64,000 bases of DNA from Prochlorococcus marinus str. MIT 0917. GTDB taxonomy: Bacteria > Cyanobacteriota > Cyanobacteriia > PCC-6307 > Cyanobiaceae. The notes beneath the pieces are model-generated. The model made no database searches. It worked only from the letters and a program-made list of their open reading frames with translations, and was not told where the DNA came from. The stretch spans positions 655,819 to 719,818 of the forward strand of contig NZ_CP114784.1 in the NCBI RefSeq assembly GCF_027359575.1, read 5' to 3'. Below are positions 1-8,203 of this stretch, in pieces; position 1 is the first letter of the stretch; each line of letters starts with the position of its first letter. Both the position numbers and the translations under genes were made by a program.

Positions 1-501
1 ATCGTATATGCCATGTATCCTTGCCCATTCAACAAACCATATACAAGCGACACCAAAGAAAAACAAATGGTGACCAAGAATAAAAGTTTGATTATCGGGA
101 TTTTCCCATTCAAGTTTGAATTTTCTAGCTCGAGGCACTTCGCTTTCTTCAACATCAGCCTCAAAATAGACTGCATGCAAGAGAGCTCCTCCTCCATAAA
201 CCATTGACAAGACTAAATGGACAATAGCTATTGCAGCTACTCCTACACCTGTCCATGCTCCTGCCTCATTGAAACCAATTCCAATTGAAGCCAAATGAGC
301 CAAGAAAAGTGAGCTCTGATGCCCCATTGGAATATCAGGGTTGTAGCGGGCAAGCTCCCAAAGGGTGCTTCCACCAGCCGCAAATGCGATTAAGCCTGTA
401 TGCCCTATATGGGAGGCTATAAATCGGCCTGAGCGGTTGGTGACCACAGAATTACCAGCCCACCAATCATAGGTAACATCTGGATTTCCATAGCTCTGCA
501 T
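1..501 (-). CDS. pcb: Chlorophyll a/b-binding antenna protein Pcb (partial)
   Basis: N-terminal 167 residues of a prochlorophyte antenna protein; the rest lies beyond the left edge. It starts MQSYGNPDVTYDWWAGN, nearly the same as the other three copies here, and contains the GHQSSLFLAHLASIGIGF and GHHLFFFGVACIWFVEWARIHG segments with conserved histidines that ligate chlorophyll in this CP43/IsiA-related family. Pcb proteins have six transmembrane helices and sit in thylakoids as the peripheral antenna of PSI or PSII, binding divinyl chlorophylls a and b. It is the most upstream member of a four-gene minus-strand tandem array. Which photosystem it serves cannot be told from this fragment. Confidence 0.95.
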   Translation of the reverse strand, partial: MQSYGNPDVTYDWWAGNSVVTNRSGRFIASHIGHTGLIAFAAGGSTLWELARYNPDIPMGHQSSLFLAHLASIGIGFNEAGAWTGVGVAAIAIVHLVLSMVYGGGALLHAVYFEADVEESEVPRARKFKLEWENPDNQTFILGHHLFFFGVACIWFVEWARIHGIYD

Positions 502-886
502 AATTTTTTAAGCGATACAGGCGAAATATGCGTGCAGATTACACGCTGCTGAAATGATATGTGCAAAATAGTTAGAGGTCGTTATTTAGTTTGACTATTT
601 TTGCCCATTTCAATAATAAAAACGATTTTATGGATGCTGAGATATTATCTCGATGAAATAGTAAAAATCTTCCAAAGTCTAATTATAGCTTGATTTAAAT
701 AAGTGAATTCCTAGAGTAATCATTAAAAAAAGCTCAATCCAGAAGATCTAACAATATTTGATAGAAAAATTTCAACGTTGAAAAAACAATAAATTTTTTT
801 AAATAGATCGAAATTAAAAGATAAAAATTTGCAAAAAAAAAGAGGAGAGAAATCTCCTCTTTAGGAACATTTTGTTTTTTAACTAA
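502..886. other. AT-rich spacer between pcb genes
   Basis: No convincing ORF. It should hold the promoter of the partial pcb gene at 1-501 and, at its right end, the terminator of the pcb gene at 887-1933. Otherwise it is low-complexity A/T sequence. Confidence 0.6.
835..860 (-). terminator. Rho-independent terminator of pcb
   Basis: Perfect 8-bp stem (841-848 with 853-860, loop GAAA). Read on the minus strand it is followed by a run of T (the A run at 832-840 on plus), directly after the stop of the pcb gene at 887. Confidence 0.8.
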
Positions 887-1933
887 TCAATAAAGCTGAG
901 CTGGAAGAGGTTCTTTAAGAACTTTCTTAAAGTCAAATCCCATAGCTCTTAAAGCATGCCACAGATGACCTTGAAGGAAGAAAAATCCAAAGTAATAATG
1001 AACATTTGCTAGAGCAGCCCTAGTTGTATGGCCAAAGAAAGCAGGACCTCCTGAAAGATCAACACTATCAATCCAATATGGAGCAATGCCAAACTTCAAG
1101 ATCAAAGCTTCTCCATACCAAGCTTCAGGGTAAACTGTTGTGTTCTGAGCACACCAGAAAGCTGCAACTACAGCCATCCAACCAATACCTGCACAAGAGA
1201 ATGAAAGAATTGATTCTGCTGAAAGAAGACCAGCTCCTTTGAATTTGGTGTATTCACCAACTTGTTTGGTTGCGATATGAAAAGCTCCACCTGTTATTTC
1301 TATGAAAGCCAAGAAAGCATGTCCACCTAGGACATCTTCAAGACTATCGATAGCTAGGAAGTCAAACTGATGGTTCCAAATATTAGTCAAATTAAGGTTG
1401 TACTCAACTTGTCTAACAGCTCCTAAAGCAGGATCATAAATTCCATGAATTCGTGCCCATTCAACGAACCATATACATGCGACACCAAAGAAAAGCAAAT
1501 GATGTCCAAGAATAAATGTCTGATTATCTGGGTTGTCCCACTCAAGCTTGAACTTTCTAGCTTGAGGAACCTCTGAATCTTGCATATCGCCAACGAATAG
1601 CACTGAATGCAATAAACCACCGGCTCCATAAACCATGGAAAGAACCAAATGTACGATGGCAATCGAAGCGACTCCTGCCCCTGTCCAAGCACCAGCCTCG
1701 TCAAAGCCAATACCAATTGAAGCTAAGTGAGCAAGAAAGATAGAACTCTGATGTCCCATTGGGATCTCAGGGTTATATCTTGCTAGTTCCCAAAGAGTAC
1801 TTCCACCTGCTGCAAAGGCTATTAGCCCAGTATGCGCAATGTGAGCAGCAATGAATTTACCAGATTTGTTAGTAACCCCAGCGTTTCCAGCCCACCAACC
1901 ATAGGTGACATCCGGGTTTCCGTAGGTCTGCAT
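887..1933 (-). CDS. pcb: Chlorophyll a/b-binding antenna protein Pcb
   Basis: Complete 348-residue Pcb antenna of the CP43/IsiA/PsbC superfamily: six membrane helices, no large lumenal loop. It starts MQTYGNPDVTYGWWAGN. Conserved blocks include GHQSSIFLAHLASIGIG, GHHLLFFGVACIWFVEWARIHG and NIWNHQFDFLAIDSLEDVLGG, rich in histidines that ligate chlorophyll. It lies in the thylakoid and funnels energy to a photosystem. It differs from the 2720 and 4081 copies mainly in the segment after GEYTKFKG and has a distinct C terminus (KEPLPAQLY). Transcription on minus ends at a hairpin at 835-860. The letter within the pcb series cannot be assigned safely. Confidence 0.97.
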   Translation of the reverse strand: MQTYGNPDVTYGWWAGNAGVTNKSGKFIAAHIAHTGLIAFAAGGSTLWELARYNPEIPMGHQSSIFLAHLASIGIGFDEAGAWTGAGVASIAIVHLVLSMVYGAGGLLHSVLFVGDMQDSEVPQARKFKLEWDNPDNQTFILGHHLLFFGVACIWFVEWARIHGIYDPALGAVRQVEYNLNLTNIWNHQFDFLAIDSLEDVLGGHAFLAFIEITGGAFHIATKQVGEYTKFKGAGLLSAESILSFSCAGIGWMAVVAAFWCAQNTTVYPEAWYGEALILKFGIAPYWIDSVDLSGGPAFFGHTTRAALANVHYYFGFFFLQGHLWHALRAMGFDFKKVLKEPLPAQLY

Positions 1934-2112
1934 GATTTAAGATTTTTGGCGTAATACGGTGAGCACACCTTACAGGCAGCTCAATTCAAAAACTACTATT
2001 AGTAATAAGGTCTTATTCAGAAGTAGTAAAGTTTTTTTTCTTCAAATTGGCTTAACCCGCAACCAAACTAGGTTTTCATGGAAATACTCAAGAAAAAATT
2101 TAAATATCAAAA

Positions 2113-2307
2113 ATGAAATCTGCTTTACAACTTGAACTGCAAGATCTTCATGGACTTCCTTATATAGCAACAATAATTTGGTTTGTTCTACTTGGAGTTT
2201 GTCTTTTAGCAGTGATTTTTTATCTCTTTCAAAAAAATTACAGCCCCAAAACTAAAATTGCTGATGATCTTCCTCTTGAGAAAAAATCACGCCCAAAAGG
2301 ATTTTAA
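2113..2307 (+). CDS. Small single-pass membrane protein, unknown
   Basis: 64-residue ORF facing away from the pcb genes. One strong hydrophobic helix at about residues 17-39 (YIATIIWFVLLGVCLLAVIF) followed by a basic tail (SPKTK, EKKSRPKGF). The size and design resemble small photosystem or cytochrome-complex subunits, but I do not recognise a named family. It lies divergent from the pcb gene at 887 and 115 bases before another small ORF on the same strand. It could be a chance ORF, but the clean helix plus charged tail argues for a real protein. Confidence 0.6.
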   Translation: MKSALQLELQDLHGLPYIATIIWFVLLGVCLLAVIFYLFQKNYSPKTKIADDLPLEKKSRPKGF

Positions 2308-2422
2308 ATGACTAAGAAAATTTTGTTTTTCAATGATAGTTGACAAATTAATGTAATATCCTCAAACACGGGTTTGGCATAGTGGCCACCTGGGTTAACA
2401 ATAAAAAAAAAATTTTTACTCA

Positions 2423-2629
2423 ATGATTGATTTTTCTCACCTTCTTGATTTTGCCACTCAGCTTCCACACCCATCAGATATTGGTTTAATCAAACCATCC
2501 GGTGGATTTAATATAGCTGCAGCTCTATGTGGTCTCGGAGCAGTATTTGGTGCGTCTCAATTCTTCTATTATTCTGATGATTCAAAAAGGATCGATCCTT
2601 GGGCTAAGCCTGACAACTACAAAAACTAA
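2423..2629 (+). CDS. Small membrane-associated protein, unknown
   Basis: 68 residues with one hydrophobic, Gly/Ala-rich segment at about residues 29-50 (FNIAAALCGLGAVFGASQFF) and a polar C terminus (DDSKRIDPWAKPDNYKN). It ends 30 bases before a strong hairpin terminator and probably forms a unit with the small ORF at 2113. Its place inside a pcb array suggests, but does not show, a role with the antenna or a photosystem. I do not recognise the family. Confidence 0.65.
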   Translation: MIDFSHLLDFATQLPHPSDIGLIKPSGGFNIAAALCGLGAVFGASQFFYYSDDSKRIDPWAKPDNYKN

Positions 2630-2660
2630 AGAAAGTTAAAAACCTATTTAATTTTTTTCA

Positions 2661-2698
2661 AAAAAAAAGAGTCTCGTCTTTTGACGAGACTCTTTTTT
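2661..2698. terminator. Bidirectional terminator between small ORF and pcb
   Basis: Perfect 10-bp GC-containing stem (2669-2678 with 2683-2692, TTTT loop), extended by A and T tracts on both sides. It can stop the small plus-strand ORF at 2423-2629 and the convergent pcb gene at 2720-3808. Confidence 0.85.
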
Positions 2699-2719
2699 AA
2701 TGCTGAAAAATTCAGATAA

Positions 2720-3808
2720 TCAATCAGTGAGAGTAACTCTTGCTGAATCAAGATTACTAATTGCATCAGTAACCTTTTTGAAATCAAAGCCTAAAGCACG
2801 TATTGCATGCCATAGGTGACCTTGAATAAAGAAAAATCCAAGGTAGTAATGAACGTTAGCAAGCCAAGCCCTTGAAGTATGACCACTAACAACACCAGTC
2901 ATATCAGCAGTATCAATCCAATAAGGAGAGATCCCAAACTTTAGAGCTAATGTTTCTCCATACCAAGCCTCTGGATAAACAGTTGTATTTGTTGCACACC
3001 AGAAAGCTGCAATAATTGCCATCCAACCGATACCAGCAAGAGACCATGAAAGAACAGCTTCAGCAGAAAGAATATTCTTTCCTTTGAATTCAGTGTATTC
3101 TCCAACCTGCTTAGTAGCGATATGGAATGCGCCACCTGTTATCTCAACAAATGCTAAGAATGCATGACCACCCATCACATCCTCAAGACTATCGATAGCC
3201 AAGAAATCAAACTGATGGTTCCAAATGTTGGTCAAGTTTAAGTTGTACTCGACTTGTCGAACTGCTCCTAATGCAGGATCGTAAATGCCATGAATTCGAG
3301 CCCATTCAACAAACCATATACATGCCACACCAAAGAAAATCAAATGGTGACCAAGGATAAATGTCTGATTATCAGGATTATCCCATTCAAGCTTGTATCT
3401 TGCTGCCTGACGATGTTCAGGACGATCATCAGCAAACAAACCTGAACTATTTTGGGTATCTTCGCTAAAGATCAAAGAGTGCAATAGACCTGCACCCGCG
3501 TAAACCATTGAACAAATCAGATGGAATACGCCGATAAAAGCAATTGATGTTCCATCGAATACCGTTCCAGTTGGATCAAATCCAATACCAATAGAAGCAA
3601 GATGGGGGATACTCACCATTCCTTGGTGTCCCATTGGAATATCTGGGTTGTATCTAGCGAGCTCCCAAAGTGTGTTGGCACCAGCGGCGAAACAAATCAA
3701 TCCTGTATGAGCAACATGCGAGCCAATAAATCGGCTTGACTTATTTGTTACGACAGAATTACCAACCCACCACCCGTAAGTGACGTCTGGGTTTCCGTAG
3801 GACTGCAT
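2720..3808 (-). CDS. pcb: Chlorophyll a/b-binding antenna protein Pcb, longer loop
   Basis: 362-residue Pcb antenna. It has the family histidine-rich helices (GHHLIFFGVACIWFVEWARI, NIWNHQFDFLAIDSLEDVMGG). Unlike its neighbours it carries about ten extra residues between the second and third membrane regions (FSEDTQNSSGLFADDRPEHRQ), where the others have a short linker. The region from HAFLAFVEITGG to GKNILSAEAVLS is almost identical to the copy at 4081. The C terminus is SNLDSARVTLTD, like SSLDTAKVTLNG of the 4081 gene. The longer loop may mark a different photosystem partner; that is inference. Confidence 0.97.
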   Translation of the reverse strand: MQSYGNPDVTYGWWVGNSVVTNKSSRFIGSHVAHTGLICFAAGANTLWELARYNPDIPMGHQGMVSIPHLASIGIGFDPTGTVFDGTSIAFIGVFHLICSMVYAGAGLLHSLIFSEDTQNSSGLFADDRPEHRQAARYKLEWDNPDNQTFILGHHLIFFGVACIWFVEWARIHGIYDPALGAVRQVEYNLNLTNIWNHQFDFLAIDSLEDVMGGHAFLAFVEITGGAFHIATKQVGEYTEFKGKNILSAEAVLSWSLAGIGWMAIIAAFWCATNTTVYPEAWYGETLALKFGISPYWIDTADMTGVVSGHTSRAWLANVHYYLGFFFIQGHLWHAIRALGFDFKKVTDAISNLDSARVTLTD

Positions 3809-4023
3809 AATTGAGGAAATTGAAGTCGAAATTCGACCTACCTTACATTTAGTGCAATAAATTTGCTTGAAATCGTAAAAGGTCTTTATTTAATGCACAA
3901 AACTAATCAACAAAAGAGCTATGAATATTCATTGATTTTTCCTACAAAAGCAGTGACAGATGAAAAGTGAGAATTTTTATTAATATCAATCAATTTTTAA
4001 ATAAATCAATAAAAAAATCAATA

Positions 4024-4058
4024 AAAAACCCCGTCAAAAAAATACGGGGCTTTTTTTT
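4024..4058 (-). terminator. Terminator of pcb (4081)
   Basis: Stem CCCCGT / ACGGGG (4029-4034 with 4044-4049) flanked by A and T runs, just downstream of the stop of the minus-strand pcb gene. Confidence 0.7.
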
Positions 4059-4080
4059 GATTATCCAATAATTAAATCAG

Positions 4081-5145
4081 CTAGCCATTAAGAGTAACTT
4101 TTGCGGTATCCAAACTGGAAACAGCATTTGTAACTCTTCTAAAGTCAAAGCCTAATGCGCGAATTGCATGCCATAAGTGACCTTGTAAAAAGAAGAATCC
4201 AAAATAATAATGGACATTAGTTAATGCAGCTCTTGTTGTGTGACCTGCAAATGCATTGCTATCACTCACATCTACCGTATCAATCCAATAGGGAGAAATA
4301 CCAAATTTCAAAGCCAGTGGTTCTCCGTACCAAGCCTCGGGATAAACAGTTGTATTTGTTGCGCACCAGAAAGCTGCGACAATAGCCATCCAACCAATAC
4401 CAGCCAAAGAGAAAGAAAGTACAGCTTCAGCAGAAAGAATGTTCTTTCCTTTGAATTCGGTGTACTCACCTACTTGCTTAGTAGCGATATGAAATGCTCC
4501 GCCTGTAATTTCAACAAATGCTAAGAATGCATGGCCTCCCAAAACGTCTTCAAGATTATCGATAGCCAAGAAATCAAACTGGTGATTCCAAATATTGGTC
4601 AAGTTAAGGTTGTACTCAACTTGTCTAACAGCTCCTATCGCAGGGTCGTAAATTCCGTGAATCCTTGCCCATTCCACAAAAGCGATACAAGCGACACCGA
4701 AGAAAATCAGATGGTGACCAAGAATGAATGTCAAGTTATCAGGATTGTCCCATTCAAGCTTAAATTTTTGTGTAGTAGGTCCAGGCCCATAAGCTAAATC
4801 ACCATCAAAAAGAAGAGAGTGAGAAAGAGCTCCTCCTGCGTATACAAGCGAAGCAATAATATGGACGATTGCTACTGAAGCAACATTCGCTCCAGTCCAA
4901 ACCCCTGAATCATCAAATCCAATTCCAATAGAGGCAAGATGAGCAAGAAAGATAGAACTTTGATGCCCCATGGCTATAGAGGGATCAAACCTCGCTAACT
5001 CCCAAAGAGTGCTAGCTCCCGCAGCAAATGAAATCAGGCCAGTATGACCGGCATGAGCTGCAATAAATTTTCCAGCGCGGTTAGTAACCCTTGAATTACC
5101 AGCCCACCACCCGTAGGTGGTATCTGGATTTCCATAGGTTTGCAT
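4081..5145 (-). CDS. pcb: Chlorophyll a/b-binding antenna protein Pcb
   Basis: 354-residue Pcb antenna with the same six-helix layout and chlorophyll-ligating histidines as its neighbours (GHHLIFFGVACIAFVEWARI, HQFDFLAIDNLEDVLGG). Its second half is nearly the same as the 2720 copy while its first half is closer to the 887 type (GHQSSIFLAHLASIGIGF), so it looks mosaic. It is the rightmost gene of the array, with a 500-base upstream region containing two hairpins. It sits in the thylakoid as peripheral antenna; its photosystem partner is not decidable here. Confidence 0.97.
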   Translation of the reverse strand: MQTYGNPDTTYGWWAGNSRVTNRAGKFIAAHAGHTGLISFAAGASTLWELARFDPSIAMGHQSSIFLAHLASIGIGFDDSGVWTGANVASVAIVHIIASLVYAGGALSHSLLFDGDLAYGPGPTTQKFKLEWDNPDNLTFILGHHLIFFGVACIAFVEWARIHGIYDPAIGAVRQVEYNLNLTNIWNHQFDFLAIDNLEDVLGGHAFLAFVEITGGAFHIATKQVGEYTEFKGKNILSAEAVLSFSLAGIGWMAIVAAFWCATNTTVYPEAWYGEPLALKFGISPYWIDTVDVSDSNAFAGHTTRAALTNVHYYFGFFFLQGHLWHAIRALGFDFRRVTNAVSSLDTAKVTLNG

Positions 5146-5653
5146 ATGAAATTAGGGGGGAATATATATTTTCCAGACTACAAGTCAGTAGACTTTTTAA
5201 CTATCTAAAACCCAAAGAAACAGCTAATGATTAATAATCAGATATCATTATATACTCGCTCATAAGTAAAACTTAACAATGATATTAGTAGCCAATTATA
5301 CAAAGACAGGTCATGATAAGTTGGGTGTCTTAATTCAAGGAATTGCATAAGTTCTACTTAACTATATGTAGAACTTTTGTAGAATTTGTTTAGTACTGGA
5401 AGAGTGCAAGAACTCTTCCAGTGTTGACAGAGAAAAGAACTTCGACTTCAATTCCTATCAACAAGAACTGTCATAACAAAAATCAATCCTTAGTGCGAGA
5501 ACAAATAATTCATTTAATAAAGCCAAAACAAATTAATTAGCAATTGGATTTTTATAGATCAAAGAAAAATTTGAGGGATATACGTACTTATGCACTTACA
5601 AATTTCCTATAAAATAAGAACTAATTAGATTAAAAAAAATCAAACTTAGAGAA
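5146..5653. other. Long upstream region of pcb with stem-loops
   Basis: No protein gene seen. It should hold the promoter of the pcb gene at 4081-5145. Two perfect stem-loops lie at 5349-5376 and 5395-5422 (listed separately). The rest is AT-rich. Confidence 0.6.
5349..5422. ncRNA. Tandem stem-loops, candidate small RNA
   Basis: First stem 9 bp (5349-5357 with 5368-5376, 10-base loop). Second stem 11 bp (5395-5405 with 5412-5422, loop GCAAGA). Neither is followed by a T run on either strand, so they are not simple terminators. They may be a small RNA or a 5' leader structure. The strand is undetermined. Confidence 0.3.
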
Positions 5654-5884
5654 CTGAATTCAGCTGAAATTGACCGAGTTGTCGAAATGGCTTGGGAGGA
5701 CAAAACTCCTTTTGAAGCAATTGATTTTCAATTCAAACTCAAAGAGAAAGAAGTCATTCAGTTAATGCGTTCGAATTTAAAATCATCTTCTTTTAAAATA
5801 TGGAGAAAAAGAGTTACTGGAAGAAAATTAAAGCATGGGTTCCCTAATAAAAAGACAAGATTCAAGTCGGCAAACCAAAAGTGA
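5654..5884 (+). CDS. TIGR03643-family small protein
   Basis: Matches the conserved pattern of the TIGR03643 family (EMAWEDKTPFEAI, LKEKEVIQLMR, SSFKIWRKRVTGRKLKH), a basic, probably helix-turn-helix-like protein of unknown function often found beside DUF2256 and photolyase-like genes. The first ATG is at 5687, but the reading frame stays open upstream and the residues before it (ELNSAEIDRVVE) fit the family N terminus. The real start is therefore probably earlier, at CTG 5654 or another non-ATG codon; no ATG, GTG or TTG precedes 5687 in frame before a stop. The 3' end overlaps the DUF2256 gene in another frame. Confidence 0.75.
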   Translation: MNSAEIDRVVEMAWEDKTPFEAIDFQFKLKEKEVIQLMRSNLKSSSFKIWRKRVTGRKLKHGFPNKKTRFKSANQK

Positions 5885-6023
5885 AATCAATTTGACAAAA
5901 AATTGTCCAATTTGTCTTAAAAATTTTCAATGGAGAAAAAAATGGTCTAAAGATTGGGAAAACGTCATTTACTGCTCAGAAAGATGTAGAAGAGGAAAAA
6001 ATCAAACTAATAATATTGCTTAA
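5835..6023 (+). CDS. DUF2256 zinc-ribbon-like protein
   Basis: The core NCPICLKNFQWRKKWSKDWE followed by VIYCSERCRR is the DUF2256 signature, with two CxxC-type pairs (CPIC and CSERC) likely to bind a metal. Function is unknown in the literature I know. The ATG at 5835 makes a 50-base overlap with the preceding TIGR03643 gene; TTG at 5892 would start just before the conserved core and avoid the overlap. DUF2256, TIGR03643 and a photolyase-related gene recur together in marine bacteria, and that order is kept here. Confidence 0.85.
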   Translation: MGSLIKRQDSSRQTKSEINLTKNCPICLKNFQWRKKWSKDWENVIYCSERCRRGKNQTNNIA

Positions 6024-6112
6024 TTTTTCGCACTTAAAAAAATTCTTAGTTATTTTGATTAAATTAATCTATTAAACATTATCTAAAAAGTGTCAAATTA
6101 TGTGAAAATAAA

Positions 6113-7603
6113 GTGAGAAAAATTTTCCTAATTTTTCCGAATCAATTATTCAAAATAAAAAAACAATTTTCTGATGTAAAGCATGTTGCTTTAATCCAAG
6201 ATAACTTATTTTTTGGTTGTGATTCCCAGTGGAAACAAAAATTTCATTGTCAAAAAATAATTTTTCACATGGCCACGATGGACTCTTACGAACAAGAGCT
6301 GAAATCTCACGGTTTAAGTGTCATCTATATAAAACATAAAAAAGAAACCAGAACTGAAGATAATCTTAATTATCTATCAGAAAAAGGTTTTAATTATTTT
6401 ATTACTTATGAGGCATTTGATTGGTCTTTAGAAAAAAGAGTTAAGGATTTCTCTTTGAAAAATAATTCAAAGTTAGAAATAAGAAAAAATGATATGTTTT
6501 TAACTGGACATGAGATATCTGAAGAATTCCTTAATCATAAAAAAATTCATGGAATGCATAAATTCTATAAGATTCAAAGAAAAAAACTAAATATTCTTAT
6601 TGAAAAAGATGGTTCGCCAACAGGTGGTGCATGGAATTTCGACAAACTAAATAGAAAAAAAATACCAAATTCAATTAAAATTCCAAAAATACCAACTCTA
6701 AAAGCAAACAAATTTATAGATAAAGCGAAGAAAGATGTTTCTTTGAAATATAATGAATATTATGGTAAATATGAGGACTTTAATTATCCTATATCTCACA
6801 AAGATGCAGAAGAATGGTTAGACAATTTTTTAATTGAAAGATTGAATTTATTTGGAGATTACGAAGATGCAATACATTCAAACCATAGAACACTTTGGCA
6901 TAGTGTTATTTCTCCATTAATTAATTCCGGATTACTTACTCCAAGACAAATAATAGAAAAATCTTGGTATTTTTATCAATCGAATAATATTGGGATTAAT
7001 TCCTATGAAGGATTTGTTAGACAAATTATTGGCTGGCGTGAATTTATCCTATTGATATATAAACGAAATAGTTTAGAACTCAGAAATGGAAACTTCTGGG
7101 ATTTTGAGGATAAACCAATACCTTCAAGTTTTTACACTGGTCAAACGGGAATAAAGCCATTAGATGACACAATACAAAAAATTTTAGAAACCGGATATGC
7201 TCATCATATAGAAAGACTGATGATAGTTGGAAATTTAATGCTTCTATGCAGATTCCACCCAAATCAAGTATACAAATGGTTTATGGAGTTATTTATAGAT
7301 GCATATGATTGGGTTATGGTTCCAAATGTTTATGGAATGAGTCAATTTGCTGATGGAGGACTATTCACAACTAAGCCATATATTTCAAGTTCTAATTATA
7401 TAAAAAAAATGTCTAACTATAAATCTGAAGATTGGTGCTCAACTTGGGATAGCCTTTTTTGGACATTTATAGATGACTATAAAAATAAGTTCAAGGACCA
7501 ATATCGATTGTCTATGATTTTAAGAAATCTAAAAAAAATGGACCCTAATAAAAAAATGAACTACAGGCGTAATGCTAATGAATTCATATCTAATCTAACT
7601 TAA
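6113..7603 (+). CDS. Photolyase/cryptochrome-like protein of the FeS-BCP family
   Basis: 496 residues. The N-terminal alpha/beta domain (about 1-220, begins with GTG, MRKIFLIFPNQLF) is the deoxyribodipyrimidine photolyase-related domain that binds an antenna pigment. The C-terminal helical part (SNHRTLWHSVISPLINSGLL, GFVRQIIGWREF, HHIERLMIVGNLMLLC, YDWVMVPNVYGMSQFADGG) is the FAD-binding part of bacterial (6-4) photolyases. Well-studied members hold a 4Fe-4S cluster with four cysteines. Here I see Cys379 and Cys442, but the paired cysteines expected just after MSNYK are absent, with a shortened segment. It probably repairs UV (6-4) lesions, or senses blue light, without the cluster. It heads a photorepair-like gene cluster. 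Confidence 0.9.
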   Translation: MRKIFLIFPNQLFKIKKQFSDVKHVALIQDNLFFGCDSQWKQKFHCQKIIFHMATMDSYEQELKSHGLSVIYIKHKKETRTEDNLNYLSEKGFNYFITYEAFDWSLEKRVKDFSLKNNSKLEIRKNDMFLTGHEISEEFLNHKKIHGMHKFYKIQRKKLNILIEKDGSPTGGAWNFDKLNRKKIPNSIKIPKIPTLKANKFIDKAKKDVSLKYNEYYGKYEDFNYPISHKDAEEWLDNFLIERLNLFGDYEDAIHSNHRTLWHSVISPLINSGLLTPRQIIEKSWYFYQSNNIGINSYEGFVRQIIGWREFILLIYKRNSLELRNGNFWDFEDKPIPSSFYTGQTGIKPLDDTIQKILETGYAHHIERLMIVGNLMLLCRFHPNQVYKWFMELFIDAYDWVMVPNVYGMSQFADGGLFTTKPYISSSNYIKKMSNYKSEDWCSTWDSLFWTFIDDYKNKFKDQYRLSMILRNLKKMDPNKKMNYRRNANEFISNLT

Positions 7604-7725
7604 TAATATCAACTCAGATATTTAATTATCAATTTCTATTATCTTTGTCTAGGTGCTGTTCTTACGCCAAAAGAGAACTCTCGAAAAAAAAAGAATTCAT
7701 TATACTTATAATTTGATTAGATAGA

Positions 7726-8175
7726 GTGACGCTGAAAATTGGTGATCAGATTCCATCGTTTTCTTTGAAAGATCAAAATGGAAACATCAGGACATCCAAT
7801 AAAATAAAAAAGCCTCTGGTCTTGTTTTTTTACCCAAAAGACGATACTCCAGGCTGCACTATCGAGGCTTGTGGATTCCGAGACAAATATGATCTTTTTA
7901 AAATTCTAGGAGCTGAGGTGTGGGGAATAAGTAATGGCAGTATACAAAGTCATCTTGGATTTGCTAATAAAAATAAACTTCAGTATCCATTACTTTGCGA
8001 CCAAAATAATATTATTAGAAAAGAATTTGGTGTGCCAAAAAAACTAGGATTAATCGAAGGGAGAGTAACATATATAATAAATTGTGAAAGAAGAATAATA
8101 CACATATTTGAAGACCTTTTAAATGGTCCAGCTCATATAAAAGAAGCTATAAAAGCATTAAAAAAACTTCAATGA
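7726..8175 (+). CDS. Thioredoxin-dependent peroxiredoxin, BCP/PrxQ type
   Basis: 149 residues, starting at GTG. PKDDTPGCTIEACGFRD is the PrxQ/BCP active site, with peroxidatic Cys44 and resolving Cys49 five residues later, as in alpha-type PrxQ. It reduces H2O2 and alkyl hydroperoxides with electrons from thioredoxin in the cytoplasm. It lies between two photolyase-like genes, 29 bases ahead of the second one, so it may be co-expressed in a light-stress response. Length is normal for the family (about 150). Confidence 0.93.
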   Translation: MTLKIGDQIPSFSLKDQNGNIRTSNKIKKPLVLFFYPKDDTPGCTIEACGFRDKYDLFKILGAEVWGISNGSIQSHLGFANKNKLQYPLLCDQNNIIRKEFGVPKKLGLIEGRVTYIINCERRIIHIFEDLLNGPAHIKEAIKALKKLQ

Positions 8176-8203
8176 TAAGTCAAAAATCACTATTGATACT
8201 CAG

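Noticed and set aside
5395..5422. Terminator
   Set aside because: Perfect stem but no T run on either strand and no gene ending beside it.
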